DNA of 64,000 nt from Opitutia bacterium (lineage in GTDB: Bacteria > Verrucomicrobiota > Verrucomicrobiia > Opitutales > Opitutaceae). The stretch is from the NCBI GenBank assembly GCA_016217545.1, contig JACRHT010000003.1:1-64000 (forward strand), written 5' to 3'. Positions 9,655 to 17,310 of this stretch are shown in pieces. The notes below the pieces were generated by a model that did no database searches, was not told the origin of the DNA, and worked only from the letters and a program-made list of their open reading frames with translations. A program made the position numbers and the translations under genes. Each line of letters starts with the position of its first letter. Within the stretch, counting starts at the first letter, position 1.

Positions 9655-10385
9655 CGCTTCGCCTCCGTTTCCAACCAGAACGTTATGACCGGACTTGGTG
9701 GCGGAGCTTTTCTCCGCTTCTCTTCCGCGGCCAACTCGTCGGCTTCCCGTTTGACGAGGTCGCTTCTGAGTTTGGGGCCGTTGAGCTGCGCGTAAGCGTG
9801 AAGGTAGTCGAGCAGATCGAGGCCTTTGGGCGCAGTTTTGGAGTCGTTGTTCGATCCGAGCAGAACGTAGTCTGCATGTTCAGCGCTGAGGTGCTTCAAG
9901 CCGTCTGTTGAAACGTTGGTGGGGGCTTCGTTATCGACTGCGCACACGAACGGAAACCAGAGAAATACGGCGCCCTTCGTCTCGATGTCGGTTAGCTGCG
10001 TTAGCAGGCGAAAATCGATGTTCGAGAGTGCGCGATAGGTTACGCCCTCCTCCTGCCATGACAGTTCTGTCACCGTGCGCGTCCCAACGTAGACATTCGC
10101 GGTGACTGTGATCGTCTCGTAAGATTTGGTCGCGCGGCGCGCGGCGGTCGCTTGCTCTTCGACTGTAGGTTCGGGCCGTGGCGCAGGTGCGTGGGCATGG
10201 GGAAGAATCGGCGGCTTCACTCGCACAAACGTAACCGTGTGGTCGCCGTGGTTCTCCACCTTGCGCGCGAGCACATCGAATGTCAGCTTGGCGCCAGTCG
10301 TGCTTGTCTGCGCTGCCGCGGGCGACGCCAGCAGTAGAGACGCGCACGCACAGAAAGGCCACCCCATCCCGAGGGATATTTTCAT
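9651..10385 (-). CDS. Secreted protein of unknown function, first gene of the Rhs operon
   Basis: The 244-residue product begins MKISLGMGWPFCACASLLLA with a typical signal peptide ending near AAA-QT. A frame open to 10427 gives an implausible basic leader, so the ATG at 10385 was chosen. The mature part has a beta-rich middle (FDVLARKVENHGDHTVTF and later TVTANVYVGTRTVTEL) and a charged helical C-terminus (READELAAEEKRRK). I recognise no family. Its stop overlaps the next start (ATGA). It heads the five-gene minus-strand operon ending with the Rhs toxin and its immunity gene. Confidence 0.65.
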   Translation of the reverse strand: MKISLGMGWPFCACASLLLASPAAAQTSTTGAKLTFDVLARKVENHGDHTVTFVRVKPPILPHAHAPAPRPEPTVEEQATAARRATKSYETITVTANVYVGTRTVTELSWQEEGVTYRALSNIDFRLLTQLTDIETKGAVFLWFPFVCAVDNEAPTNVSTDGLKHLSAEHADYVLLGSNNDSKTAPKGLDLLDYLHAYAQLNGPKLRSDLVKREADELAAEEKRRKAPPPSPVITFWLETEAKR

Positions 10386-10489
10386 GAGATAAATTGAACC
10401 GCACCGGTGGCCCGGCCGGCGCGGCATGCGGATACTGCGCCAAACTGCATCGGGCCGACAATACGATTCTTTCGAGTGTGCATCATTTT

Positions 10490-10506
10490 ACGGCATATTG
10501 TGCCGT
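10490..10506. promoter_or_regulatory. Palindrome upstream of an Xre gene, possible operator
   Basis: ACGGCA and TGCCGT form an inverted repeat separated by five A/T-rich bases. It lies 33 bases before the GTG start of the Xre-type regulator and about 105 bases upstream of the divergent Rhs operon start. A further half-site-like ACGGCA occurs at about 10525. Autoregulation by the Xre protein, possibly also control of the divergent operon, is inference. Confidence 0.4.
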
Positions 10507-10539
10507 TCTTAAAACTCTCAATTCACGGCATGATGGGGC

Positions 10540-10767
10540 GTGCCTTCGCCAACCCATATTCGCCGCGATCTCGTGAAGTTCGGCGCAAAACTCCGTCGGG
10601 AGCGACTGGCGCGGGAGGTTACTCAAGAACGATTGGCGGAACTGGCTGACTTGAACGTCCGCACGCTCCAAAAAATCGAGGCGGGGGAAACCAACGTTCT
10701 CGTGACGACTGCCATGCGGCTGCGCCGTGCGCTCGGCTGTCCATGGGATTCCGTTCTTCAAAAATAG
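10540..10767 (+). CDS. Xre/Cro-family helix-turn-helix regulator
   Basis: This 75-residue protein is almost entirely one HTH_3 domain. It has KLRRERLAREVTQERLAELA as helices 1-2, then LNVRTLQKIEAGETNV as the recognition helix and the conserved turn, and a final ALGCPWDSVLQ helix. The likely start is GTG at 10540, preceded by a GATGGGG stretch that may serve as a ribosome-binding site. A palindrome lies just upstream. It is transcribed divergently from the Rhs-toxin operon, so it may control that operon as well as itself. No ligand-binding domain is present. Confidence 0.75.
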   Translation: MPSPTHIRRDLVKFGAKLRRERLAREVTQERLAELADLNVRTLQKIEAGETNVLVTTAMRLRRALGCPWDSVLQK

Positions 10768-10990
10768 CGCTGCGCTTGATGGAAAAGTGAGCGTCAATGC
10801 GGTTGCATCGTGTGCGCTAAAGGTAAACGCCGCGATCGATTGCTCGTAGGATACGCGCCACCTTTAGCCTCCCAGCAGCGGAGCGCATGACATCAAGGGG
10901 CGCCTTGTTGCCGAGAGTAGGTGCCGGTAACGGATTTTCTTCGCAGCTCAGTCGCCACCGCGGTTCGATCCGCCGCCCCCTGAATTTCTT

Positions 10991-11389
10991 TCAAGAAACG
11001 TTCAAAGAGGGTGTGTTTGCCAAGGGACTATCCGCGCGCCAAAGCTTGATCGTTTCACCCTTAGGAGATTCGAAAAGCGACATCGGGTATATCTTTTGAT
11101 CGGTTTGCCGGTCTTGAAGCAGAAGGCCAAGTTTCAACTGCCAAATCTTGAATTGCTCGATCATTGCGACGGTGGTGACTTCGACCTCCCGTCCGTTGCT
11201 CCGAATCAGTTGCTCCTGGAAGTAGCCCAAAGAAAAAATCCTAACGTGAAAGCCCTCTGGGGCGTAGGGATCCTCCGATATCCACGCCTCGAGGAGGTGA
11301 TCTGGGACATCATGTAGCTTCGCATTGGGGTGTGCCCGAATCCAAGCCGTGCTCGCTGCCAAGACCTCCTCGTGAGTCATCGGTTTCAT
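10991..11389 (-). CDS. Hypothetical protein
   Basis: This is a 132-residue acidic protein of unrecognised family. I chose the ATG at 11389 (MKPMTHEEVLAAS). The longer frame to 11653 would overlap an opposite-strand Xre gene and encodes a basic, unconvincing leader. Visible features are an N-terminal helix (EEVLAASTAWIRAHP), a tryptophan-containing EAWISEDPYAPEGFHVRIF segment, and a helical FKIWQLKLGLLLQDRQ. Segments such as APEGFHVRIFSLGY suggest a small alpha/beta fold, possibly an immunity-like protein, but I cannot name one. It is convergent with and separate from its neighbours. Confidence 0.5.
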   Translation of the reverse strand: MKPMTHEEVLAASTAWIRAHPNAKLHDVPDHLLEAWISEDPYAPEGFHVRIFSLGYFQEQLIRSNGREVEVTTVAMIEQFKIWQLKLGLLLQDRQTDQKIYPMSLFESPKGETIKLWRADSPLANTPSLNVS

Positions 11390-11483
11390 CAACTTACGGT
11401 CTAACGCAGGCGGCTGAAGGTCAACCAGAAATGGTCCACCGGTGGACCCAAAACGAGCGGATGTTCGCCTACGATGGCGCGGC

Positions 11484-11723
11484 ATGCCAAAGTCAGGATC
11501 ATCGCGTCGTAACCTCGCCGGTAAAGTCGTGTTGAGGCTCCGGAAAGCCCAAGGACTCACACGTGAGCAATTGGCCGCAAAGCTGCACATTCGCGGTTGG
11601 GACGTGACACGCAAGGTGGTCGAGCGGATCGAAAATGGTCGGCGAGAAATCAACGATCTCGAGCTTCGCGTGTTAGCGCGTGCATTACGTGTCCCTATAG
11701 AAACGTTATTTGAATCGAACTAG
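11484..11723 (+). CDS. Xre-family helix-turn-helix regulator
   Basis: The 79-residue product starts MPKSGSSRRNLAGKVV. It has an HTH_3 domain with LRKAQGLTREQLAAKLHIRG, then a recognition region VTRKVVERIENGRREINDLEL and the last helix ALRVPIETLF. The frame is open further upstream to 11442, but the ATG at 11484 fits the domain. It is followed after 46 bases by the RepA-like ATPase gene on the same strand, so it may regulate that gene. The module type is common on plasmids and integrated elements. Confidence 0.7.
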   Translation: MPKSGSSRRNLAGKVVLRLRKAQGLTREQLAAKLHIRGWDVTRKVVERIENGRREINDLELRVLARALRVPIETLFESN

Positions 11724-11769
11724 CGGCCTATCGGTGAATACCGCGTTCATATCACGGCGGAATTTATTC

Positions 11770-13050
11770 ATGGCAGCCGATTCCAGCAAAACGAAGTCTG
11801 ACGGGGAGAGCGATGTATGGGATGCGGAGCGTCTCTGGATCGAAGGCGGTGAGCCTCGGCGAGAGATGGTCTCCTCCTTCATCGCGTGCGGAGATCTCGT
11901 AATTCTCGCGGGCGCACCCAAATCCGGCAAAAGTCTGTTGGCTTCGCAGCTTTGCCTCCAATTGTTGCGCGGCAGCGGCAATCTCTTTGGGCATCCTGCG
12001 CTAGCGATTAAACCGGCATCATCAGAGCGTCCGGGGTGGCGCGTGCTTTTCGTGTCTTTAGAAATGGAGCCGGATGCAGTGTGGGGACGTCTGTGCCGAC
12101 AGGCTGAGAAGCTTGGAGTTTCGATTTTGGAGATACCGGGGGTGGCTCGCGGTTTCGCGAAAGCTCGCCCCAGTGAGGGGCATAAACGCAACGCCGCGCA
12201 TAGCCCTCTGCCGCTTTTCCATGTGTTCCAGATCAACGGAGAAAAATCGTTTTCTATCAGGCGCCGCTCCAAAAAATCAGGCGTTTCGCTAGACGCTGCA
12301 GCGCGCAAATGTTGGCAAGACATCGTCACCCGAGTGCTGCCTGACGTCATCGTGTTTGATTCACTATCTCAGCTCCACGACTGCGATGAAAATGCGAACA
12401 TAGACATGCGGCATGTGCTCCATGAGCTCGATAGCTTATGCAACTACGAGACGTCCAGTGGGCGTCAAAGACCCGCCAAGGTCATCATCCATCATACACG
12501 AAAACCATACGGAGATCGCTCATACGGAGCTACCGCTGCCACCTCGATTCGAGGAGCGTCGTCAATTCATGCCGAAGCTGACCTCGCGATTACCATCACC
12601 AAGTTTCAAGGCGTGCGCCGAGATCGCGAGGTCATGCTCACGTGCAGTTCGCGCCACGCAGCGCAGCTCGATAATTTCTCCTTGGAGCGTGAGGACGAGG
12701 GTTTGACCTACAAATACAACGGCGGGGAGACGCCCCGCACCGCGCGCCGTCACCACGAGAAGCTGTCCGCGGTCCATCGGATACTTTCGTCGGGGAAGCA
12801 AAATCTCACTGAGACTGAGATTATTCAAGGTGTCGCGCTGATAACCCGCGACCGCGGCACGTGGGCACGCATGTTGGTGAAAGACCTTGTTCACGTCGGT
12901 TTATTAAAAGAACTCGGCAAGAGCGTGAAAGGTAACCCGGCGCGCTTTGCGCTACCCCCTGAACACACCCGCGATTCTTGGATGAGTCTAGCGCTCGGCC
13001 ATACGGAGATTAGTGAATCAACCTCACAGTCGAGTCGTGAGCGACCGTGA
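11770..13050 (+). CDS. RepA-like AAA family ATPase (AAA_25)
   Basis: This is a 426-residue ATPase of the RecA/RepA-helicase fold. Walker A is GAPKSGKS at about residue 58, after FIACGDLVILA. An FVSLEMEPDAVWGR segment resembles the 'sleE' motif of RepA/DnaB-type hexamers. Walker B is PDVIVFDSLSQLHD. An RGASSIHAEADLAI segment contains the RG(S/A)..i...aD signature of this family. The C-terminal ~90 residues look like a winged helix (ILSSGKQNLTETEI, ARMLVKDLVHVGLLKELG). Such proteins act in plasmid or phage replication. An alternative TTG start at 11710 would overlap the upstream gene; I prefer ATG at 11770. No replication origin or integrase is visible nearby. The low GC against the flank suggests acquisition. 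Confidence 0.75.
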   Translation: MAADSSKTKSDGESDVWDAERLWIEGGEPRREMVSSFIACGDLVILAGAPKSGKSLLASQLCLQLLRGSGNLFGHPALAIKPASSERPGWRVLFVSLEMEPDAVWGRLCRQAEKLGVSILEIPGVARGFAKARPSEGHKRNAAHSPLPLFHVFQINGEKSFSIRRRSKKSGVSLDAAARKCWQDIVTRVLPDVIVFDSLSQLHDCDENANIDMRHVLHELDSLCNYETSSGRQRPAKVIIHHTRKPYGDRSYGATAATSIRGASSIHAEADLAITITKFQGVRRDREVMLTCSSRHAAQLDNFSLEREDEGLTYKYNGGETPRTARRHHEKLSAVHRILSSGKQNLTETEIIQGVALITRDRGTWARMLVKDLVHVGLLKELGKSVKGNPARFALPPEHTRDSWMSLALGHTEISESTSQSSRERP

Positions 13051-13071
13051 CGTTTACGGAGACCGAAAGCA

Positions 13072-13404
13072 ATGGCATGGCAGCGCCGCAGTCGCCGATG
13101 GAAAAAAGCAGGTCCGAGACAAAACCTGATCGGCCCAGCAATTCAGCGCATTCGACGGAAGCACCTGCTCACTCAGGCTGCCCTTGCCTCGAAGTGCTGC
13201 GAAAGCGGGTTCGAACTTGGGCCGACGGAAGTTGCCAAGATCGAGTGCGGAGTGCGCTGCATCACGGACGTCGAAATCGCTGCGCTCGCGCGAGTGCTGG
13301 CGGTCGAGCCCGGTGAGTTTTTCTTGGCGGAACCAGTCATCGAAGAACCCAATCCGGTGCCCAAGGGCCTTTTGCGTGCTCGACCGCTGGCTAAAAAGTC
13401 ATAG
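13072..13404 (+). CDS. Xre-family helix-turn-helix regulator
   Basis: The 110-residue protein has a basic N-terminal arm (MAWQRRSRRWKKAGPRQN). An HTH domain follows (IQRIRRKHLLTQAALASKC, then LGPTEVAKIECGVRCITD, ARVLAVEPGEFF), and the C-terminal tail is Pro-rich and basic. The gene begins 22 bases after the RepA-like ATPase stop, so the two are probably co-transcribed. The pattern of a regulator with an extended basic arm is typical of element-borne repressors. It is the last gene before the tRNA-Gln. Confidence 0.7.
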   Translation: MAWQRRSRRWKKAGPRQNLIGPAIQRIRRKHLLTQAALASKCCESGFELGPTEVAKIECGVRCITDVEIAALARVLAVEPGEFFLAEPVIEEPNPVPKGLLRARPLAKKS

Positions 13405-13468
13405 CAGGCGGGTATTTCCATTATCGGAATAAATAGCCTAACGATATTCAGCCACAGATACTTGCTGT

Positions 13469-13542
13469 TGGCTGCCCGGCATGGATTCGAACCATGACTA
13501 GGCGAGTCAAAGTCGCCTGTGCTACCATTACACCACCAGGCA
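13469..13542 (-). tRNA. tRNA-Gln (anticodon UUG)
   Basis: The minus strand folds as a standard tRNA. The seven-base acceptor stem is TGCCTGG with CCGGGCA. A D-arm with TGTAATGGTAGC follows. The anticodon stem GGCGA/TCGCC closes a seven-base loop CTTTGAC, placing TTG as the anticodon. The T-arm is CATGG-TTCGAAT-CCATG. The CCA end is encoded after the discriminator G. The 3' end faces the low-GC accessory block to the left, the usual orientation for an integration site. Confidence 0.95.
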
Positions 13543-13627
13543 GTGGAGCGGCCGAAAGAAGAGCGCGCACCGGGGCGGGTCAAGGGCGGAATCGTCAATC
13601 CGTTCGCCCCTTCCCGGCGCCTCGGCT

Positions 13628-14953
13628 TCAGCGGGCGCGTTGCCGGTCAGCCTGCCGTTTTCCCAGCCAGACGCTCAACCCCAGCCACGCCATCGACAAC
13701 GGCACCGCCACCAGCGAGATGCCCGTGAACCCGAGACCTAGCGCCGCCAGCCCCGCGTAGCTCCAACTCGCGAGCTGGTCGCCGCCGCGATACACCACCG
13801 TGTCGATGAAAACCTTCGCCTTGTAGCGGTCCTCGCGTGGCACGACGGTGTAGAGGACTTCGCGCGCCGGCCGCGCCAACGCGAAGTTGCTCACGCGCCG
13901 CGCCACCTGCACGACGACGAAAACCGCCACCGTCGGCGCCACCGCCAGCGCCCCGAATCCCGCGGTGCTCAACAGCGGCAGCGCGCCGAGCGTGAGCACG
14001 ACGCCGGCCCGCGGCATCAGCCGTCCGGTCAGCAGCAATTGGCAGGCGAGGGTCAGCGTGTTCACCCAGAAATCCAAGTCGGCGAAAAACGCCGTGCGCG
14101 CCGCACGCTCCGGAAAATGCTGCTCCGCGATCGTCGCCTGCTGGAAATAAAGGAACGTCGACGTGATCGTGTAGAGCAGCATGAACACCGCGATGCCGGC
14201 CAGATACGGCGAGCGGAACGTGTGCGTGAGACCCGCGAGCACGCTGCCACCCACCGGCCGCTCCGCCTCCTCGCCCGGCGCCGGCCGCCGAAACGCCGCG
14301 CAGACTCCGCCGAGTCGTCGCGACGCGAACACCGCCACCTCGAGCAACGCGATCGCCGCGAACAACAGCCAGTGCTGCCCGAGTTTTTCCACGAAGCCCG
14401 ACGTCAGCGCCGAGCCCGCGATGCCGCCGAGCGTCGCACCCGCCGCGAGGAAACCAAACAGCCGCTTCCCCTGCTCCGCATCGAACACGTCGACGATGAA
14501 CGACCAGAACACGGACACGACAAAGAGATTGAACACCGACACCCAGATGAAGAACGCGCGGCCGATCCACACGTGCTGCGCCGGCGTCGCGACCGCGAGC
14601 AGCACCATGAACGCCACGAGGTTCACCATGAAGAACCGATACGTGAGCGCGATGAAGCGATCGCGCCGCCACCGCCGCACCGCCCAGCCGAACAGCGGAT
14701 TCACCGCGAGCATAGCCACCAGCGTGCCGGTGAAGAGCCACGGCAGGTTCTTCACCCCGCCGGCGACGCCGAGCTCGTCGCGGATCGGCCGCAGCACGTA
14801 GTAGGACAGGAACAGCGCGAACACATAGAGCCACGCCCACGCCAGCGCGCGCGACTCCGAGGGTTGCACGACGAGGAAGCGCCGCAGGACGGCGGTCAAG
14901 GGATCCGGCCGCGAAGGCACGGTTCCGGGCGGAGGCGTGGAGGGGAATGCCAC
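13628..14953 (-). CDS. MFS transporter, NTP/NDP-exchange (Npt/Tlc)-like
   Basis: This is a 441-residue polytopic membrane protein with about 12 hydrophobic segments. The early motif FLSYYVLRPIRDELGVAGG matches the start of the ATP:ADP antiporter-like branch, where 'YYVLRP.RDE.G' is characteristic. The REVLYTVVPREDRYKAKVFIDTVVYRGGD motif near the C-terminus is also typical (KaK.fiD....R.gd). Obligate intracellular bacteria use such carriers to import ATP. Free-living Bacteroidota, Proteobacteria and Verrucomicrobiota have homologues of unknown substrate. The gene stands alone, with 138 bases to the receiver gene upstream. The family call is fairly sure; the substrate is not. Confidence 0.75.
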   Translation of the reverse strand: MAFPSTPPPGTVPSRPDPLTAVLRRFLVVQPSESRALAWAWLYVFALFLSYYVLRPIRDELGVAGGVKNLPWLFTGTLVAMLAVNPLFGWAVRRWRRDRFIALTYRFFMVNLVAFMVLLAVATPAQHVWIGRAFFIWVSVFNLFVVSVFWSFIVDVFDAEQGKRLFGFLAAGATLGGIAGSALTSGFVEKLGQHWLLFAAIALLEVAVFASRRLGGVCAAFRRPAPGEEAERPVGGSVLAGLTHTFRSPYLAGIAVFMLLYTITSTFLYFQQATIAEQHFPERAARTAFFADLDFWVNTLTLACQLLLTGRLMPRAGVVLTLGALPLLSTAGFGALAVAPTVAVFVVVQVARRVSNFALARPAREVLYTVVPREDRYKAKVFIDTVVYRGGDQLASWSYAGLAALGLGFTGISLVAVPLSMAWLGLSVWLGKRQADRQRAR

Positions 14954-15091
14954 CGCGCGACCGTAGCAGGCCCCGCGACGGCGTCAGCAACGTTGCGGCG
15001 AAGCGAGCAACCCGTGCGACGACGCTGACCGAGGATCGGACGCGCGTCCCTTCGCCCCGTTCGCCACCGCACTCCGGCCGGCGGCCGGAAC

Positions 15092-15517
15092 TCAGCCCGC
15101 GGGCTTCAGCCAGTTCTCCTGCAACCGCCGGGCCACGTCCTCGAATTGCGCGCCGCTGGCGGGCTTCTGGATATACTCGGTCGCGTTCAATTCCAGCGCG
15201 CGCCGGCGATCATCGGCGCGACCTGAGGAGGAAAACACGACGACCGTCAGTTCGCGGAGCTTCGCCTCGCGGCGAATCCAGCGCAGCACCTCGAAACCGG
15301 AGAGCAGCGGCAGGTTCAAATCGAGCAACACGACGCGCGGGAACGGATGCAGCACGCGATCGTCGTAGGGCGGATCGCCGCGCAGGTAGTTCACCGCCTG
15401 CTGGCCGTCGGAGACGCAGTGCAGCGGCGCGCGCAGGCCGGCGCGGCGGAAGGCGACGTGCATGAACAGCACGTCGTCCGGCTCGTCTTCCACGTAGAGA
15501 ACGGAGTCTTGCGCCAT
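15092..15517 (-). CDS. Single-domain response regulator
   Basis: The 141-residue protein consists of one CheY-like receiver of the Rcp1 subtype. It has an acidic pair in LYVEDEPDDV, the phosphoacceptor Asp in VVLLDLNLPLLSGFEVL, Ser/Thr in VVVFSSSG, and the conserved Lys in YIQKPAS. No output domain is present, so it likely relays phosphate or binds a partner. It starts two bases after the stop of the histidine kinase gene, so the kinase is its probable partner. Confidence 0.9.
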   Translation of the reverse strand: MAQDSVLYVEDEPDDVLFMHVAFRRAGLRAPLHCVSDGQQAVNYLRGDPPYDDRVLHPFPRVVLLDLNLPLLSGFEVLRWIRREAKLRELTVVVFSSSGRADDRRRALELNATEYIQKPASGAQFEDVARRLQENWLKPAG

Positions 15518-15519
15518 GG

Positions 15520-17310
15520 TCACGCGGCCTTGAGGTCGAGCCAGAACCGGCTGCCGCGGCCGAGTTCGGATTCCACGCCGACGGAGCCGCCGAGTCGCTC
15601 GGCGACTTTCTTCACCAGCGCGAGGCCGATGCCGGTGCCCTCGTAATTCTTGCTCAGCCGCTGGAACATGCCGAACACGCGGCCGAGCATCGCCTCGGGG
15701 ATGCCGATGCCGTCGTCCTCGAACCACACGCGCACCCAGTCGCCGCGGCGCTCCGCGCGGACGATGACGCGCGGCACGTGGCCGGGCTCGACGAATTTCA
15801 CCGCGTTGCCGAGCAGGTTGGAGAAACACTGGGTGAGCGCCGCCTCGTTGCCGAGCACGCGCGGGAAATCGCCCGCCATCTCCACGCGCGCCAGCGGCGG
15901 CTGGAGATTCGGGTAGGAATCGAGGATGCCGCGCAACAGCGGCGCCATGTCCATCGGCTCGAGCGCGAACTCCTGCCGCACCGTGCCGCTGTAGCTGAGC
16001 GCGTCGGTGATGAGCCGGTCCATGCGGGCCGCGGCGGTGCCGATGCGGCGGAGGTATTCCTTGCCGTCCGCGCTGAGCCGGCCGGAGCACTCCTCCGCCA
16101 GCATCGCCGCGAAGCCGTGCATCGCGCGCAGCGGCGCGCGCATGTCGTGCGTGATCGTGTAGGAGAAGTGCTCGAGATCCTGCACCAGCTCGCGCAACTC
16201 CGCGGTGCGCGCGGCCACGGTGGCGTCGAGCTGCCCGTTGGTCCGCTGGAGCTCGTTGCGCAGGCGGTGGCATTCGAGCAGGAGCGAACACTGCGCGGCC
16301 ACCCACTCGATCATGCGAAACTGCTCGGCGGTCCACGCCCGCGGGTGCTCGGAGTAGATTTTCACCGCGCCCACCACCGCGCCGCGCATGCGCAACGGCG
16401 TCGCGAGCACCGAGCGGAAGCGCCGGCCCGCCGCGCCGGGCGCGATGAGATCGGGCCGCGCGTCGAGATCGTCCACGAACGCCGTGCGATCGTGCGCCAT
16501 GACGACGGCGGCGAACGATTTCGCGAACGGCCACCGCATGCGGTCGAGCGGGCCGACGCCGCTCTGCGCAAGCACGACGAGATCGTCGCCCGAATGCTCG
16601 ACGATGGCGACGGCCGCCGCCGCTTCGTTGAAAAGCCGCAGCACGGGCTCGCAGATGCGTTGTGGCAGTTCGTCGCCTTGTTCGACGAGCTGGAGCGACT
16701 CGAGCAGGGTCTGCAGGAGGCTCTCGCGGCGCGCGATCGATTGGTTCGCGATCTGCAGCTCCTCCGTTTGCGCGGCGAGTTCCTCGGTCTGGTGCTGGAG
16801 TTCCTCCGCCTGCTGTTGGATTTGCGCGTTCTGCTGCGCGAGCTCCGCGCTCTGCGCGTGCAACTCCTCGTTCTGGCGCGCGATCTCCTCCTGTCGCGCG
16901 GATAATTCGTGGTTCGCCTGCTCGATCACCAGCCGCTTGCGCTCCAGCCGGTCGAAGAGATTCAGGATCAGGTTCACCGCCACGGCGACCACGACGGTGT
17001 TGATCCACTGCATGCCCAGCTGGAGCGCGCCGAGCGGGCTCAGCGTGCCGATCGGGTCGAGCACGTAGACGGCCTTGTAAGTTGCCAGGAGCAGGAACGC
17101 GCCCGTCATGCTCCACAGCAGCGCGCGGTCGCGATGCCACAGGCAAAGCAGGAGCGGCAGGCCGTAGCTCAGCGAGATGTTGCTGTTCCGAAACCACACG
17201 AGACGCAGCGCATACATCAACGCGAAGCTCGCCGCGAAGATCGCCACGGACACCAACCGGTTCGGCGGGCGCGGGGCGTGGGAGAGGGCGGCGAAGTCGG
17301 CGGGACGCAT
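15520..17310 (-). CDS. Membrane sensor histidine kinase with coiled coil and GAF domain
   Basis: This is a 596-residue phytochrome-like kinase. Residues 1-120 hold about four transmembrane helices. Residues about 125-205 form a Gln/Glu-rich coiled coil with repeats such as EELQHQTEELAAQTEELQ. Residues about 210-370 resemble a GAF domain. The dimerisation/phosphoacceptor region has FSYTITHDMRAPLRAMHGF (His). The ATPase domain has LLGNAVKF (N box), FEDDGIGIPEAM (G1) and GTGIGLALVKK (G2). The start codon overlaps the cheR stop by one base (TGATG). The gene is followed directly by the receiver gene, giving a three-gene signalling operon. Confidence 0.88.
   Translation of the reverse strand: MRPADFAALSHAPRPPNRLVSVAIFAASFALMYALRLVWFRNSNISLSYGLPLLLCLWHRDRALLWSMTGAFLLLATYKAVYVLDPIGTLSPLGALQLGMQWINTVVVAVAVNLILNLFDRLERKRLVIEQANHELSARQEEIARQNEELHAQSAELAQQNAQIQQQAEELQHQTEELAAQTEELQIANQSIARRESLLQTLLESLQLVEQGDELPQRICEPVLRLFNEAAAAVAIVEHSGDDLVVLAQSGVGPLDRMRWPFAKSFAAVVMAHDRTAFVDDLDARPDLIAPGAAGRRFRSVLATPLRMRGAVVGAVKIYSEHPRAWTAEQFRMIEWVAAQCSLLLECHRLRNELQRTNGQLDATVAARTAELRELVQDLEHFSYTITHDMRAPLRAMHGFAAMLAEECSGRLSADGKEYLRRIGTAAARMDRLITDALSYSGTVRQEFALEPMDMAPLLRGILDSYPNLQPPLARVEMAGDFPRVLGNEAALTQCFSNLLGNAVKFVEPGHVPRVIVRAERRGDWVRVWFEDDGIGIPEAMLGRVFGMFQRLSKNYEGTGIGLALVKKVAERLGGSVGVESELGRGSRFWLDLKAA

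Noticed and set aside
14039..15028. Plus-strand frame of 329 residues opposite the MFS gene
   Set aside because: Residues are almost all Arg/Glu/His from reversed codons of the transporter; no domain, no start signal.
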